NCBI RefSeq assembly: GCF_000169095.1
Contig: NZ_AAVU01000031.1
Coordinates: 1 to 64,000 of the forward strand
Direction of reading: 5' to 3'
Source of the DNA: Lyngbya sp. PCC 8106
GTDB taxonomy: Bacteria > Cyanobacteriota > Cyanobacteriia > Cyanobacteriales > Microcoleaceae
Length of the DNA stretch: 64,000 nucleotides
Shown: positions 25,370 to 34,496 of the stretch, piece after piece
Layout of the letters: each line of letters opens with the position of its first letter
Numbering within the stretch: position 1 is the first letter of the stretch
Translations under genes and position numbers: made by a program
The notes under the pieces: model-generated
Databases searched by the model: none
What the model saw: only the letters and a program-made list of their open reading frames with translations
Told to the model about the DNA's origin: nothing

Positions 25370-26023
25370 ATGAAACGAAACGTAGGAATTGTCAGTGTTA
25401 TTGTAACTGCGAGTCTCCTCAGTATTATTGCACCCACAACGGCTCAATATCGTCCAGATCGTCCTACCTTTTTCAGTGATGGAGATCAGGAACTTGAGCA
25501 AGAAATTAACCGCATCGATCACCCCTCAAAACAAAATTCAGAACCCGTTCTTTCCTTTGAACAAGCTCAAAAACCGAGCGAAGAAATTACCCAACTTCCC
25601 GGAAATATCATCGTAGCAATGCCCGGAGCCTTTCGAGGAGAACGCCGGGAAACTTTGGATACATCAGGCGGTCAACTAGAATTTACGGTACTAGCAACTC
25701 GTCAAAGTGATTCCAAGTTTACGGTTGCTTATTCGATCCCTTTAAACTCGACTCGTTTAGGTGAACCTCAAGCCTTATTTAACCAAATTAGAGACAGTTA
25801 TATTAAAGGTAGACCTGTAGAATTAGTCGGAGAACGTAATATTGCGCTACAACGTTATCCGGGTCGAGAAATTAATTTATCCAGCTTCCGGGAAAATCAC
25901 CAGTTTAGAGTTTACCTCGTCGGTCAACGAGTTTATGTTTTGGGAGTGAGTAAAGCCAAAGACGGAGGCTCGACACAAGATATTAGCCAATTTTTTAACT
26001 CCTTTCAACTTCGCACTCAGTAA
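25370..26023 (+). CDS. Secreted protein of unknown function
   Basis: 217 residues from ATG 25370, chosen because MKRNVGIVSVIVTASLLSI followed by TTAQY is a clear signal peptide and AGGAAAA precedes it; an upstream ATG at 25337 adds 11 residues. After cleavage comes a Pro/Asp/Glu-rich linker and a domain with GQLEFTVLATRQSDS, YSIPLNSTRL and FRVYLVGQRVYVLGVSK. I do not recognise the family. It is probably periplasmic or lumenal. Confidence 0.6.
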   Translation: MKRNVGIVSVIVTASLLSIIAPTTAQYRPDRPTFFSDGDQELEQEINRIDHPSKQNSEPVLSFEQAQKPSEEITQLPGNIIVAMPGAFRGERRETLDTSGGQLEFTVLATRQSDSKFTVAYSIPLNSTRLGEPQALFNQIRDSYIKGRPVELVGERNIALQRYPGREINLSSFRENHQFRVYLVGQRVYVLGVSKAKDGGSTQDISQFFNSFQLRTQ

Positions 26024-26098
26024 AGGTCAACATCAAGGATTAAAATTAAGGTAAGCTAGACTCGGTTAAAATCTAGCTGTGTTTGAATCTAAAACCCA

Positions 26099-26956
26099 AT
26101 GATAAGAAAACTGGCTCAAATTGTACTGAGTTTAGCTTTATCTATTTTTTTTCCTTTACCCAGTTTTGGGGCGACCGTATTAGAAGAGATCAAAACCACA
26201 GGCATTCTCAAAGCCGGAGTCAGGCAGGATGCTGCCCCATTCGGCTATCGTTCCGCTACAGGAGAATGGGAAGGATACTGTATCGCATTAATCGAGTTAC
26301 TCGCCACCCGCTTACAAGAACAACTCAATTTAAGCCAAGCGATTAAGATAGAATATATAAAGTCCACGCTGGAAAATCGCGAACAGATCGTCAGAGATAA
26401 AACTGTTCATCTCGAATGTGGCCCCAATACCGTCACTCGTACACCCCAATCCGGGATCGTTTACTCAGATCGATTTTTAATTACAGGTGTGTACCTGTTA
26501 GTACGACCGGATAATAAAGGCTATATTAATCCGTCAGGTGCGTTAGAAAATATTTCCATCGGTGTGCTTCCGGCTTCCCTCACCCAAAGGTTTATTACCA
26601 GTCGATATTCCCTCGCTCAACCCATTGAGTATCCGGGAATTTCTGGGCGAGAAGCCGCAGTTAAAGACGTTCTCAGTGGCCAAATTAATGCTTTCGCCAG
26701 TGACGGACTTTTATTAGTCGGAGAAGTTTTGAGACAGCCAGAAGTCAGCAAAGCAGATTACGCACTCGTTCCCTCTGAACCCCTAACCTGTGAATTTTAT
26801 GGGATGATTCTGCCCGCAGGAGATATTGCTTGGCTCAATACCATCAATTCTCTGATTTTAGTTCAGGAAAGTGTAGAGATCCTCACGAAATTGTACGGCG
26901 ATGATTCGGCCTATGTTCAAACGACAGAAGCTGCTATCAAAAAGTGTATGCCCTAA
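26099..26956 (+). CDS. Periplasmic amino-acid-type binding protein (SBP_bac_3)
   Basis: 285 residues with a signal peptide (LAQIVLSLALSIFFPLPSFG). The mature part has the pattern of family 3 solute-binding proteins: EEIKTTGILKAGVRQDAAPFGYR, an internal GYCIALIELLATRL segment, RTPQSGIVYSDRFLITGVYLLV, ISIGVLPASL, and NAFASDGLLL with LPAGDIAWLNTINSLI. Such proteins feed amino acid or polar solute ABC importers. No permease or ATPase gene is adjacent, so it may serve a transporter elsewhere or act as a sensor input. Confidence 0.85.
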   Translation: MIRKLAQIVLSLALSIFFPLPSFGATVLEEIKTTGILKAGVRQDAAPFGYRSATGEWEGYCIALIELLATRLQEQLNLSQAIKIEYIKSTLENREQIVRDKTVHLECGPNTVTRTPQSGIVYSDRFLITGVYLLVRPDNKGYINPSGALENISIGVLPASLTQRFITSRYSLAQPIEYPGISGREAAVKDVLSGQINAFASDGLLLVGEVLRQPEVSKADYALVPSEPLTCEFYGMILPAGDIAWLNTINSLILVQESVEILTKLYGDDSAYVQTTEAAIKKCMP

Positions 26957-27159
26957 ACAATCACCCGTGACTTCCTCCTGAATTAACCACCCCGAAGGTG
27001 TAGAGGCAATTTAGGGAATAAATTAGATAAATTCGCTAATCTTGATATGGGAGCCAATCAGAGTCTTCTGCCTTTCATCAAAACGGTCAACTCAACGGCG
27101 TGGCATCGAAATCTGGCTTCCCCTCCCTCAGCTTAACAACAAATAGCGGATTGGACATG

Positions 27160-29613
27160 ATGACTCAGGAGTTCCATATCTCTGTTACCCCCGTTGGGAA
27201 TAATGAATACTTGGTGCGAACTGAAGAAGTCGCCTCAGGTGTTCCTTTAGCAGAAGAACAGGTTAGCTGGCCAGTAGAGAGCTGGCTGGGCTACACTCGT
27301 CAATTAATGCAAGACCCCTTACTTGGGGTTCTCCAGGGACAAACCCTAACTCGATATCGCACCCGAGGAGTGAGTACCGCCTCCAACTCTGCGTTATCCC
27401 CAGAATCAAGCATAATGAGTTTGGTCGAACTCGGACGCCAACTCTACAACGGCTTATTTCAAGGAACAATGCGCGAAAGTTGGACTTGCGCCCAAGCCAT
27501 TGCTCAAAATCGACGTGAGTTTTTACACTTGCGTTTAGGAGTGAAGGGAAAGCACTTAGCCAGTTTACCCTGGGAAGTCTTATATGCCGGAGATCGCCCC
27601 CTGGGAACTGGCCCTGATGTCGGATTTTCACGGTATCAACCGGGTGTTGTTTCTCCAAACTATTCCCATATCCTCGCTTCTAATCAACCTCTCAAAATCT
27701 TAGTTGCGATTTCCGCTCCCAACGATCAAGAAAGCCTCCAACTCAAACGAGAAGTTCTGCATCTGCAAGAAGAACTGCAACGCGATACTCAACGTAGTTC
27801 TGAGCGTAGCCGACCTCGCCCGGAAGTTCAACTGACTATTCTCGAACAACCCGACGGTCATCAACTCACCCAAGCCCTCGAACAAGGTCAATATCAAGTC
27901 TTCCACTACGCCGGACACAGTAACTTAGGCGTCTCAGGTGGTGAACTGTACCTCGTCAGCAGTCGGACTGGATTAACTGAAACCCTCAGTGGTGATGATT
28001 TAGCCGGATTACTCGTCAATAATGGCGTACAAATGGCGGTGTTAAACTCCTGTCGAGGAGCCTATGCTCACGGTTCCCATTCTGACGAAGACACCGCCCA
28101 ACTCAACCTCGCCGAAAGCCTGGTCAGACGGGGAATTCCCGGTGTGTTAGCGATGGCTGAACGCATTCCCGATGAAGTCGCACTGACACTGACTCGCTTA
28201 CTTTACCGCAATCTTAATCAAGGTCATCCGATTGATATTAGTTTGAGTCGGGCGCGACAGGGATTAGTTTCAGCCTATGGGTCACACCAACTCTATTGGG
28301 GTTTGCCGATTTTATATCTCCATCGCAAGTTTGATGGCTATTTGACGGCCGATTCTGCTGAACCTCAGACTGTTAAGGCGATATCTCCGTCTCTGTTTGC
28401 CCCGATTTCGACTCATAATTGGGGAGAGTCTAGTCTTCCTGTTGTTGAAAAAGAACCAGAAAAAAAGCCGACTGAAAGCCTTGAATTTGCCTTTTCTAAA
28501 GCAGAAATCGATCCGTTTCTCAAAGATATTGAGTCTGTCGATGATTTAGCCGAAGAAGATGAAGATCTCGAATTTATTGGTGATGCTTTACGTCAACTCA
28601 AAAGTTCTCAATCTTCTTTTTCACCGGGTCGCGAAAACAGCAATCAGAAGTTCGTTGAGAAACAAGACCCAATTTCTGAAGCGAAAATCACTCGGTCTAA
28701 TCGTTCTCCACTGCCTCAATCCAAAACAAATCCAACCGTTCAGGTTCTGCCTGCAAAGCTGCTTAATCTCAGCACGATTAAGTCTTGGCTACCCTTGGCG
28801 CTGCTGTTTATTCCGATGAGTTTAGGATTATTTTACAATAGTATTCTTCAGTTCGGAAAATATGAGGCAGAAATTAGCTTATCTAAACCGACAAAACCTA
28901 ACACGATTCGCCCCAACTTACCCTCTGAACAACCCCTTGATTTGAGTGCAGCCAAGACCGATTATGTATTGGGAATTGCAGTCGAACAGTTTTATCAAGA
29001 AAATCTTTTAGCCGGAGTGGAAGCCACAACAGAATTACTCAATCGCGGTGCAATTACCGAAGCCAAAGCTGCTTTAGCTGCTGTTTCTGTTCGAGATGGC
29101 GACAAGCCTGAAATTAACTTTCTTTGGGGTCGGTTAATGTGGCAAGCAATTAATCAAGGTAGTGCAGATTATATGATGGATGATGTGCGACGCTATTGGG
29201 AAAGGGCTGTGCAACAACGTCCTGATTATTTAGAGTACCGCAATGCTTTAGGATTTGCTTATTATTCTGAAGGAAAACTTGATCAAGCGTATCAAACTTG
29301 GTTGCAAGTTTTAGACTTAGAAGAACCCACATTTAACGAACAAGCTGTTCAACAACAATTAGCTCAACTCAATGATGCCAATAGACCCCAAATTTTAACA
29401 GCTTATGCAGGGTTAGGGTTAGTTTTGATGAAATCTACAGCTGAGTTACCGCCCCCAGAACAAGCAATTCGTTTGACTAAAGCCATGAAATTCTGTAATA
29501 AAGTTTTGAGCGAAGCCCCTGAAGAATTTAAACCTCATTTATTAAGTCAAAATTGGCTCTGGACAAATACAATTATTCGAGATTGGCGGCTGTTGATGCG
29601 ACAACAAAACTAA
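27160..29613 (+). CDS. CHAT-domain protein with C-terminal TPR, HetF-like
   Basis: About 817 residues from ATG 27160 (MTQEFHISVTPVGN); an upstream GTG (27100) and ATG (27157) also exist. The caspase-like CHAT domain has His at FHYAGHSN and Cys at VLNSCRGA (His273 and Cys318 in GTG numbering), so the dyad is intact. A Ser/Glu-rich linker is followed by a membrane helix (PLALLFIPMSLGLFY, ~590-605) and TPR-like repeats. This order and length match HetF, needed for heterocyst or filament differentiation control in Nostoc and conserved in many cyanobacteria. I assign HetF-like with moderate confidence; catalytic function here is not shown. Confidence 0.8.
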   Translation: MTQEFHISVTPVGNNEYLVRTEEVASGVPLAEEQVSWPVESWLGYTRQLMQDPLLGVLQGQTLTRYRTRGVSTASNSALSPESSIMSLVELGRQLYNGLFQGTMRESWTCAQAIAQNRREFLHLRLGVKGKHLASLPWEVLYAGDRPLGTGPDVGFSRYQPGVVSPNYSHILASNQPLKILVAISAPNDQESLQLKREVLHLQEELQRDTQRSSERSRPRPEVQLTILEQPDGHQLTQALEQGQYQVFHYAGHSNLGVSGGELYLVSSRTGLTETLSGDDLAGLLVNNGVQMAVLNSCRGAYAHGSHSDEDTAQLNLAESLVRRGIPGVLAMAERIPDEVALTLTRLLYRNLNQGHPIDISLSRARQGLVSAYGSHQLYWGLPILYLHRKFDGYLTADSAEPQTVKAISPSLFAPISTHNWGESSLPVVEKEPEKKPTESLEFAFSKAEIDPFLKDIESVDDLAEEDEDLEFIGDALRQLKSSQSSFSPGRENSNQKFVEKQDPISEAKITRSNRSPLPQSKTNPTVQVLPAKLLNLSTIKSWLPLALLFIPMSLGLFYNSILQFGKYEAEISLSKPTKPNTIRPNLPSEQPLDLSAAKTDYVLGIAVEQFYQENLLAGVEATTELLNRGAITEAKAALAAVSVRDGDKPEINFLWGRLMWQAINQGSADYMMDDVRRYWERAVQQRPDYLEYRNALGFAYYSEGKLDQAYQTWLQVLDLEEPTFNEQAVQQQLAQLNDANRPQILTAYAGLGLVLMKSTAELPPPEQAIRLTKAMKFCNKVLSEAPEEFKPHLLSQNWLWTNTIIRDWRLLMRQQN

Positions 29614-29634
29614 TCCTCAATTCTAATGATTCAG

Positions 29635-29997
29635 TTAAACGGAGAATAAAAATAAATCGATTGCAGACAGTAACCAAGAGATTATGATAATTCCATAAAC
29701 CCATTTTTTTAAGGTTTGATCAGAAGGTAAAGAATTAAAACACTTTCTCCATAAACTTTTAATAAATTGACCTTGCTGCTGTTGTTTTTCTGAGGTTTCG
29801 CCCCGCAGCTTATTTTCAATATTCGTTAATAAACACGTTCCTTGATTAAATTGCCATTGTAGAATCATGGCGGGAACGAAGATGAGATGAATTACTCTCC
29901 AAAGTTGACCGGGAATTATCCATCCAAACAATACAAAAAATAAGATCAAAAAATGAAGGCATTTCGTTAAAAAGATTAATATAATTTTCCAATTCAT
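29635..29997 (-). CDS. Small membrane protein, unknown function
   Basis: 120 residues from ATG 29997 (a longer reading from 30036 adds 13). Hydrophobic helices at about 4-24, 28-49 and 100-117 flank a polar central part (NIENKLRGETSEKQQQQ, a Gln stretch). The middle (GWIIPGQLWRVIHLIFVPAMILQW) faintly resembles DUF2784-type proteins. Function unknown. Confidence 0.45.
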   Translation of the reverse strand: MNWKIILIFLTKCLHFLILFFVLFGWIIPGQLWRVIHLIFVPAMILQWQFNQGTCLLTNIENKLRGETSEKQQQQGQFIKSLWRKCFNSLPSDQTLKKWVYGIIIISWLLSAIDLFLFSV

Positions 29998-30121
29998 CAG
30001 AAAAGATATTAACGTTACGCTAACGCAGTAGAACATTTAAAGTTATGCTACTTACTATAGCAAGATTTGACAAGGAAATCAGTGTTTATACGGAGAACGT
30101 TTCAATTTTCCTTTTAAAAAC

Positions 30122-30161
30122 TTTTGAAAGTTCAGTAATTCTCCCGTAGATATTTGAGTTT
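30122..30161 (+). promoter_or_regulatory. Shared 40-bp upstream element, copy 2
   Basis: Partner of 16690-16729 (32/40 identical). It ends 46 bp before ATG 30208 of the nuclease/LRAT cassette. Its overlap with an in-frame start at 30154 supports the later start. A role in transcription is inferred. Confidence 0.4.
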
Positions 30162-30207
30162 TTTCAATCTAATCTTAAGATTAGAATTCGTTCCCCTCTG
30201 TCTGATT

Positions 30208-31380
30208 ATGAAAGATCAAATTAATGCAATTCTCAATGGCCTTCTTCCTAGCCTGACTCAAAACATTTCTACGGCGGCTCAAACTGTGCAAGACGGGGTT
30301 TCCACTCTGCTTACCCCTGGTGCTGGTTTAATCAATAAAGGAAATAGTCAAATTAGCCAAAATCCCCAAGCGTTTGGATTTGCCTTTGAACATTTACAAG
30401 CAATTGGTTTTAATATTAATGCTGCACTTCAAAATTCCGAAGCTCGGGCTTATCAAATTCCGGCTGATGGAACCACTAAATATAGCCCCGATATTTATAT
30501 TGATAAAGTTGGAGAAGTAATTGCTCAAATTCAAGCCAAAGCAGGAACCGAAAAATATGTAGAAAAGCAAGCAAACTCGGGTCATTATCAAGGTAAAATT
30601 CTTACCAATTTAGAAAATGAAGGGGTGAGTAACACGACAATTGTTATCGAGGTTGATGGAATTAAAAGTTTTCCCGTCAGTCAAGATTTTGCTGTTTGGG
30701 TGGCTGAAAATCCCTATCTCGCGGCTGAAGTCATGCAAACGGCTGCATGGGTTGGAGAAATAGGTTGTGCAGGTGTTGAAGGGGCGGCAATTAATGCAGC
30801 AATTAATATTTTACTGCAATCAATTAAAACTTTAGGGGCTTATTGTCGGGGAGAACAAGAACTCGCCGCTTCAGAACTTGATAAAATATTGTCCGTTACC
30901 ATTGAGGGTTTAAAAAGTGGTTTAATGCGGGGAGTTGCGATTAAATTATTACAAAAACTAATGAAAGGAAATCCATTTGCAGCATTGGGATTTACAATCA
31001 GTGCAGAGGTTTTTCCGGTTTTAATTGATGTTTTACAGGATAAAATTACTCTAGAAGGTGCGATTAATAAAGTCGGTTTACGTGTCTTGACATCGGGTTT
31101 AATTACAACTGTTGTTCTTCTTTTCCCTCCGGTTGGCACGGCATTATTGAGTGTATCTATTTTGCAAGCAATTTGGCAGGAAATAGACCCCGAATGGCAG
31201 AAATTTATCATAACAACTGCTCAAACGACTGTTAACGCAACTTACAAAGGAGTGGAAGCCGGAGTTCAACATATTCGTCAAAATCCTTGGGATTTGTTAG
31301 GAAGTTCGGCGGCATCTTCGGCAACATCTTCGGCAGAAATGCAAGCTTTACAAGATGAGCTAGATATGATTTTAGAATAA
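30208..31380 (+). CDS. Predicted REase-fold nuclease domain with hydrophobic C-terminal part
   Basis: 390 residues from ATG 30208. Residues ~55-150 carry the spacing of a restriction-endonuclease fold: Glu61 (FAFEHLQ), Asp95 (SPDIYI) and Gln109-x-Lys111 (AQIQAKAG). The remainder is Ala/Gly/Leu/Ile-rich with several hydrophobic stretches (e.g. 175-215, 235-290, 295-330), suggesting membrane insertion, then a polar Ala/Ser-rich end. No family was recognised. The stop is 34 bp before the LRAT-like gene, so the two form a unit. A toxin or conflict-system nuclease is the inference; the catalytic triad is E-D-QxK rather than the classical D-ExK. Confidence 0.55.
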   Translation: MKDQINAILNGLLPSLTQNISTAAQTVQDGVSTLLTPGAGLINKGNSQISQNPQAFGFAFEHLQAIGFNINAALQNSEARAYQIPADGTTKYSPDIYIDKVGEVIAQIQAKAGTEKYVEKQANSGHYQGKILTNLENEGVSNTTIVIEVDGIKSFPVSQDFAVWVAENPYLAAEVMQTAAWVGEIGCAGVEGAAINAAINILLQSIKTLGAYCRGEQELAASELDKILSVTIEGLKSGLMRGVAIKLLQKLMKGNPFAALGFTISAEVFPVLIDVLQDKITLEGAINKVGLRVLTSGLITTVVLLFPPVGTALLSVSILQAIWQEIDPEWQKFIITTAQTTVNATYKGVEAGVQHIRQNPWDLLGSSAASSATSSAEMQALQDELDMILE

Positions 31381-31414
31381 CAAAAATTAAAGTTTAATTA
31401 GAAAAAGGAAAGCA

Positions 31415-32428
31415 ATGAATAACTTTCAACTCGGACAAATTGTAAAACAAAATAGGGGTGCGATCGCACACTATGCAATTGTCATCGCAGAAAATCGAAC
31501 TGTGGGTTGGGTGAACAATTCAACTTTAGAAGTGAAACCCATTGAAGGAGAAGGCTGGAGTTTAGTCAAAGTTAAAGGAGAAGTATTTAATTTTGACACC
31601 ATCAAACATAACATTAAATCCTTCAAAATAGCGATACAAGAAGGAAATATTCGCTCCTATCATCCGACAGAATTTAACTGTGAACATTGGGCGACTTTGA
31701 TGGTGACGGGGAAGGCTTATTCTACTCAGTCGGGAACGGTTAAATTTGCTACTCCGACTATCGTTGGAGGAGTCATGATCGGAGTGGGAACCTCAGCAGG
31801 AACAGTGGTTACAGTTGCTTCAACCTTGGGTGTTGCTGCGTCTACTGGTACAGCAATTGGCTCTTTAAGTGGTGCTGCGGCGACAAATGCGGCTTTAGCC
31901 TGGTTAGGCGGAGGAACGTTAGCATCTGGTGGGGGTGGAATAGCGGCGGGAACTGCTATTGTGTCTGCGGTGTCTACGGGGGGAGCCGTTATTGCGATCG
32001 CAGGTGTGGGGATTATTGGAAAACAGGTTTGGGACAATCTCAGCGCTCAACAACGTCAAGCTATTGTGGAAAAAATAGATAGTTCTACACCCGATCAAGT
32101 TAAAGTTGCCTATGGGGTAACAATGGAAAAAGCCACCGAAATGTTTAATATCACGTCTGGCTGGTTGGGAGAAAACACTTCTCAAATGGCTCAAGCGGTT
32201 GATGCAGCAACTCCAGAACCCCTGAAAATAGCTTTTAATCAGATCATTTCAGCTAGTCAAAATACCAGTCAAGTCGTTGAACAACAGGTTAATTCGGGGA
32301 TAAAAGCGGCTCAAAAGTGGGGAGAAAATCTGAAATCGGAAGCCAGCAAAAACTGGGAAAATACGGCAAATACTATAAGTTCACACCTTCCTGGATGGTT
32401 CAAAACAAATAGCGATCGCAATGGCTAA
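31415..32428 (+). CDS. LRAT-like (NlpC/papain fold) hydrolase domain with hydrophobic tail
   Basis: 337 residues. Residues ~5-95 match the LRAT/HRASLS papain-like fold: His19 in AHYAIVI and the catalytic NCEHW (Cys89, His91). LRAT-type enzymes are acyltransferases or phospholipases acting on membrane lipids. A long Gly/Ala/Ser/Val hydrophobic segment (~105-200) likely enters the membrane, followed by a helical polar tail. The ATG follows GAAAAAGG. Preceded by the nuclease-like gene. This pairing suggests a membrane-acting effector or toxin module; no immunity gene was recognised, unless the minus-strand secreted protein downstream serves. Confidence 0.65.
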   Translation: MNNFQLGQIVKQNRGAIAHYAIVIAENRTVGWVNNSTLEVKPIEGEGWSLVKVKGEVFNFDTIKHNIKSFKIAIQEGNIRSYHPTEFNCEHWATLMVTGKAYSTQSGTVKFATPTIVGGVMIGVGTSAGTVVTVASTLGVAASTGTAIGSLSGAAATNAALAWLGGGTLASGGGGIAAGTAIVSAVSTGGAVIAIAGVGIIGKQVWDNLSAQQRQAIVEKIDSSTPDQVKVAYGVTMEKATEMFNITSGWLGENTSQMAQAVDAATPEPLKIAFNQIISASQNTSQVVEQQVNSGIKAAQKWGENLKSEASKNWENTANTISSHLPGWFKTNSDRNG

Positions 32429-32508
32429 TGATATAATTATGGTCAGAATAGAAGTTGATCGTGAATATTATGCAGTCTTATTCCTCGATTCTACAAACAG
32501 TCAAAAGA

Positions 32509-33021
32509 CTACAGATCGTCAATATTACTAAAAATTTCTGTGTCTAAGTCCATTACAGATACAGTTTGTTTAAACTCAGATTCCGCTATGGGTTGCACAA
32601 AAGTATTATTCGCTCTGACAAAACAATTTGCAGGTGTACCATCACTCTTATTCTTAATAAAAATCCAGGGTTCTAAATTTTCATCAAATGTAACCACAAA
32701 TCCTGCATAAGTGCGTTGGGCTTGAAAAATATCATCTTTTTCTAAGGTGTTTACAACAGGCCAACTGGCAATTTCAGGATATCCCGAATTGTCTAGACTC
32801 CAAACTTCCCTAATCGAAAATTGACCCATCCGACAGTTTAAACCTTCCGGATCGGGATCGACAACCTGCCAATACAAATGATTCAAATTGCCGCTATAAT
32901 CTCCCATATCATTGGGTTGAGGTAAAGAATTCGCCGCTAAAACCGGAGAACTTGCTAAACCTAAAATTAGTCCCAAAACTAATCCAATTAAACCTCTGAT
33001 TAGTGATACTCTCTTAAACAT
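32509..33021 (-). CDS. Secreted protein, unknown function
   Basis: 170 residues from ATG 33021 (GAGGTTG ribosome-binding site nearby); an upstream in-frame ATG at 33033 is less supported. A signal peptide (FKRVSLIRGLIGLVLGLILG then SSPVLAAN) precedes a small beta-rich domain with two cysteines (Cys in LNCRMGQF and ANCFVRAN) that could form a disulfide. Family not recognised. It faces the nuclease/LRAT cassette from the opposite strand. Confidence 0.55.
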   Translation of the reverse strand: MFKRVSLIRGLIGLVLGLILGLASSPVLAANSLPQPNDMGDYSGNLNHLYWQVVDPDPEGLNCRMGQFSIREVWSLDNSGYPEIASWPVVNTLEKDDIFQAQRTYAGFVVTFDENLEPWIFIKNKSDGTPANCFVRANNTFVQPIAESEFKQTVSVMDLDTEIFSNIDDL

Positions 33022-33125
33022 AATCAACCTCACCGAATTATAAAATTAAACGAGTTTATTTTCTGCTTCTGTATTGTACCTTAGAAACAGAACAAACTTG
33101 AGAAAAATTCTACCAGAGGTCAACC

Positions 33126-34496
33126 ATGAGTGATCAATTTCCAGAAAACTTTATCTGGGGCGCGGCGACTGCATCCTATCAAATTGAAGGTGCAGCCCTA
33201 ACAGATGGACGTTTACCGAGTGTTTGGGATACCTTTAGCGCGACACCGGGACGAGTTTTAAATGGAGATACCGGAGAAGTCGCTTGCGATCATTATCATC
33301 GCTATGAAACTGATATTCAACTCATGGCAAAATTGGGGGTTAAACATTATCGCTTTAGTATTGCTTGGCCCCGAATTATTCCCACTGGACGAGGACAGAT
33401 CAATCAAGCGGGAATAGACTTTTATAAACGCCTCGTAGACTGCTTACTCCAACACGGAATTACCCCTCATGCGACTTTATTTCACTGGGATAGTCCTCAA
33501 GCTTTAGAAGACTTATATGGGTCTTGGCAGAGTCGAGAAATTGCCCAAGATTTTGCAGATTATGTTAGTATTGTTGTGAGTCGGTTAGGTGATCGCATTA
33601 CTCACTGGATTACAATTAATGAAATCCCCTGTTTTACCCATCTTAGTTATGCTGTAAATAGCGATCCACCTCACGCGCCCGGAACTCGTGTAAATCGCCT
33701 CAAAGACATTTGGCAAACTTCTCATCATGCCTTACTCGCCCACGGTTTAGGGGTGCAAGCTATTCGCGCGGCTTCTCCTGTTACGTGTTCGGTGGCGTTG
33801 GTGGATAATTGGGCGGTAACAGTTCCGATAATTGAAACGCCTGAACAGATTTTAGCGGCGAAAAAAGCCTTTCATCTTTGCGGACAAAATGGTGGAATTC
33901 TATTTCCAGCGTTAACGGGAAATTATAGTCCAATTTTGTTAGAAATTTTAGGTGAAAATGCACCGGATATTCAACCGGGAGATTTAGAAATTATTCATCA
34001 ACCGTTAGATTTTTTGGGATTTAATGTTTATTCAGCGACTTATGTTCGGGCGGCAGATAACAAACTGGGGTTTGAATTTTTAGGCTTACCCAAAGGTTAT
34101 CCTCGGATGAATATGCCTTGGTTAAATATTGTCCCGGAATCGATTTACTGGGGAATTCGCCACATTAGCGAAACGTTAAACCAGCCCAATTTACCGATAT
34201 TAATTACAGAAAATGGATGCGCCGCCCAAGATGAATTAAACCAACAAGGAGAAGTGATTGATAGCGATCGCATTTTCTATTTACGTCAACATTTTAATTC
34301 CGCTTCTCGGGCGATTTCGGAAGGATATCCTTTACAGGGCTATTTTGTTTGGAGTTTGATGGATAATTTTGAGTGGGCGTGGGGTTATGATCGCAGGTTT
34401 GGTATAGTTTATATTGATTATCCCACCCAACGCCGCATTCCAAAAATGAGCTTTAATTGGTATGCTGAATGTATTCGTCAAAATCGAGTTGTTTAA
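33126..34496 (+). CDS. Family 1 beta-glucosidase
   Basis: 456 residues of the (beta/alpha)8-barrel GH1 family, which hydrolyses beta-linked glucosides with retention. Seen: FPENFIWGAATASYQIEGA start, acid/base Glu166 in the motif TINEIP (the canonical T(I/L)NEP here carries an extra Ile: N-E-I-P), nucleophile Glu362 in LITENGC, and the terminal GYFVWSLMDNFEWAWGY block. Ends in a four-base overlap with the convergent DUF362 gene. Intracellular (no signal peptide). Confidence 0.93.
   Translation: MSDQFPENFIWGAATASYQIEGAALTDGRLPSVWDTFSATPGRVLNGDTGEVACDHYHRYETDIQLMAKLGVKHYRFSIAWPRIIPTGRGQINQAGIDFYKRLVDCLLQHGITPHATLFHWDSPQALEDLYGSWQSREIAQDFADYVSIVVSRLGDRITHWITINEIPCFTHLSYAVNSDPPHAPGTRVNRLKDIWQTSHHALLAHGLGVQAIRAASPVTCSVALVDNWAVTVPIIETPEQILAAKKAFHLCGQNGGILFPALTGNYSPILLEILGENAPDIQPGDLEIIHQPLDFLGFNVYSATYVRAADNKLGFEFLGLPKGYPRMNMPWLNIVPESIYWGIRHISETLNQPNLPILITENGCAAQDELNQQGEVIDSDRIFYLRQHFNSASRAISEGYPLQGYFVWSLMDNFEWAWGYDRRFGIVYIDYPTQRRIPKMSFNWYAECIRQNRVV

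Noticed and set aside
30840..32194. Several minus-strand frames inside the nuclease/LRAT genes
   Set aside because: All overlap well-supported plus-strand genes and have repetitive Ala/Pro/Thr composition typical of antisense shadows.
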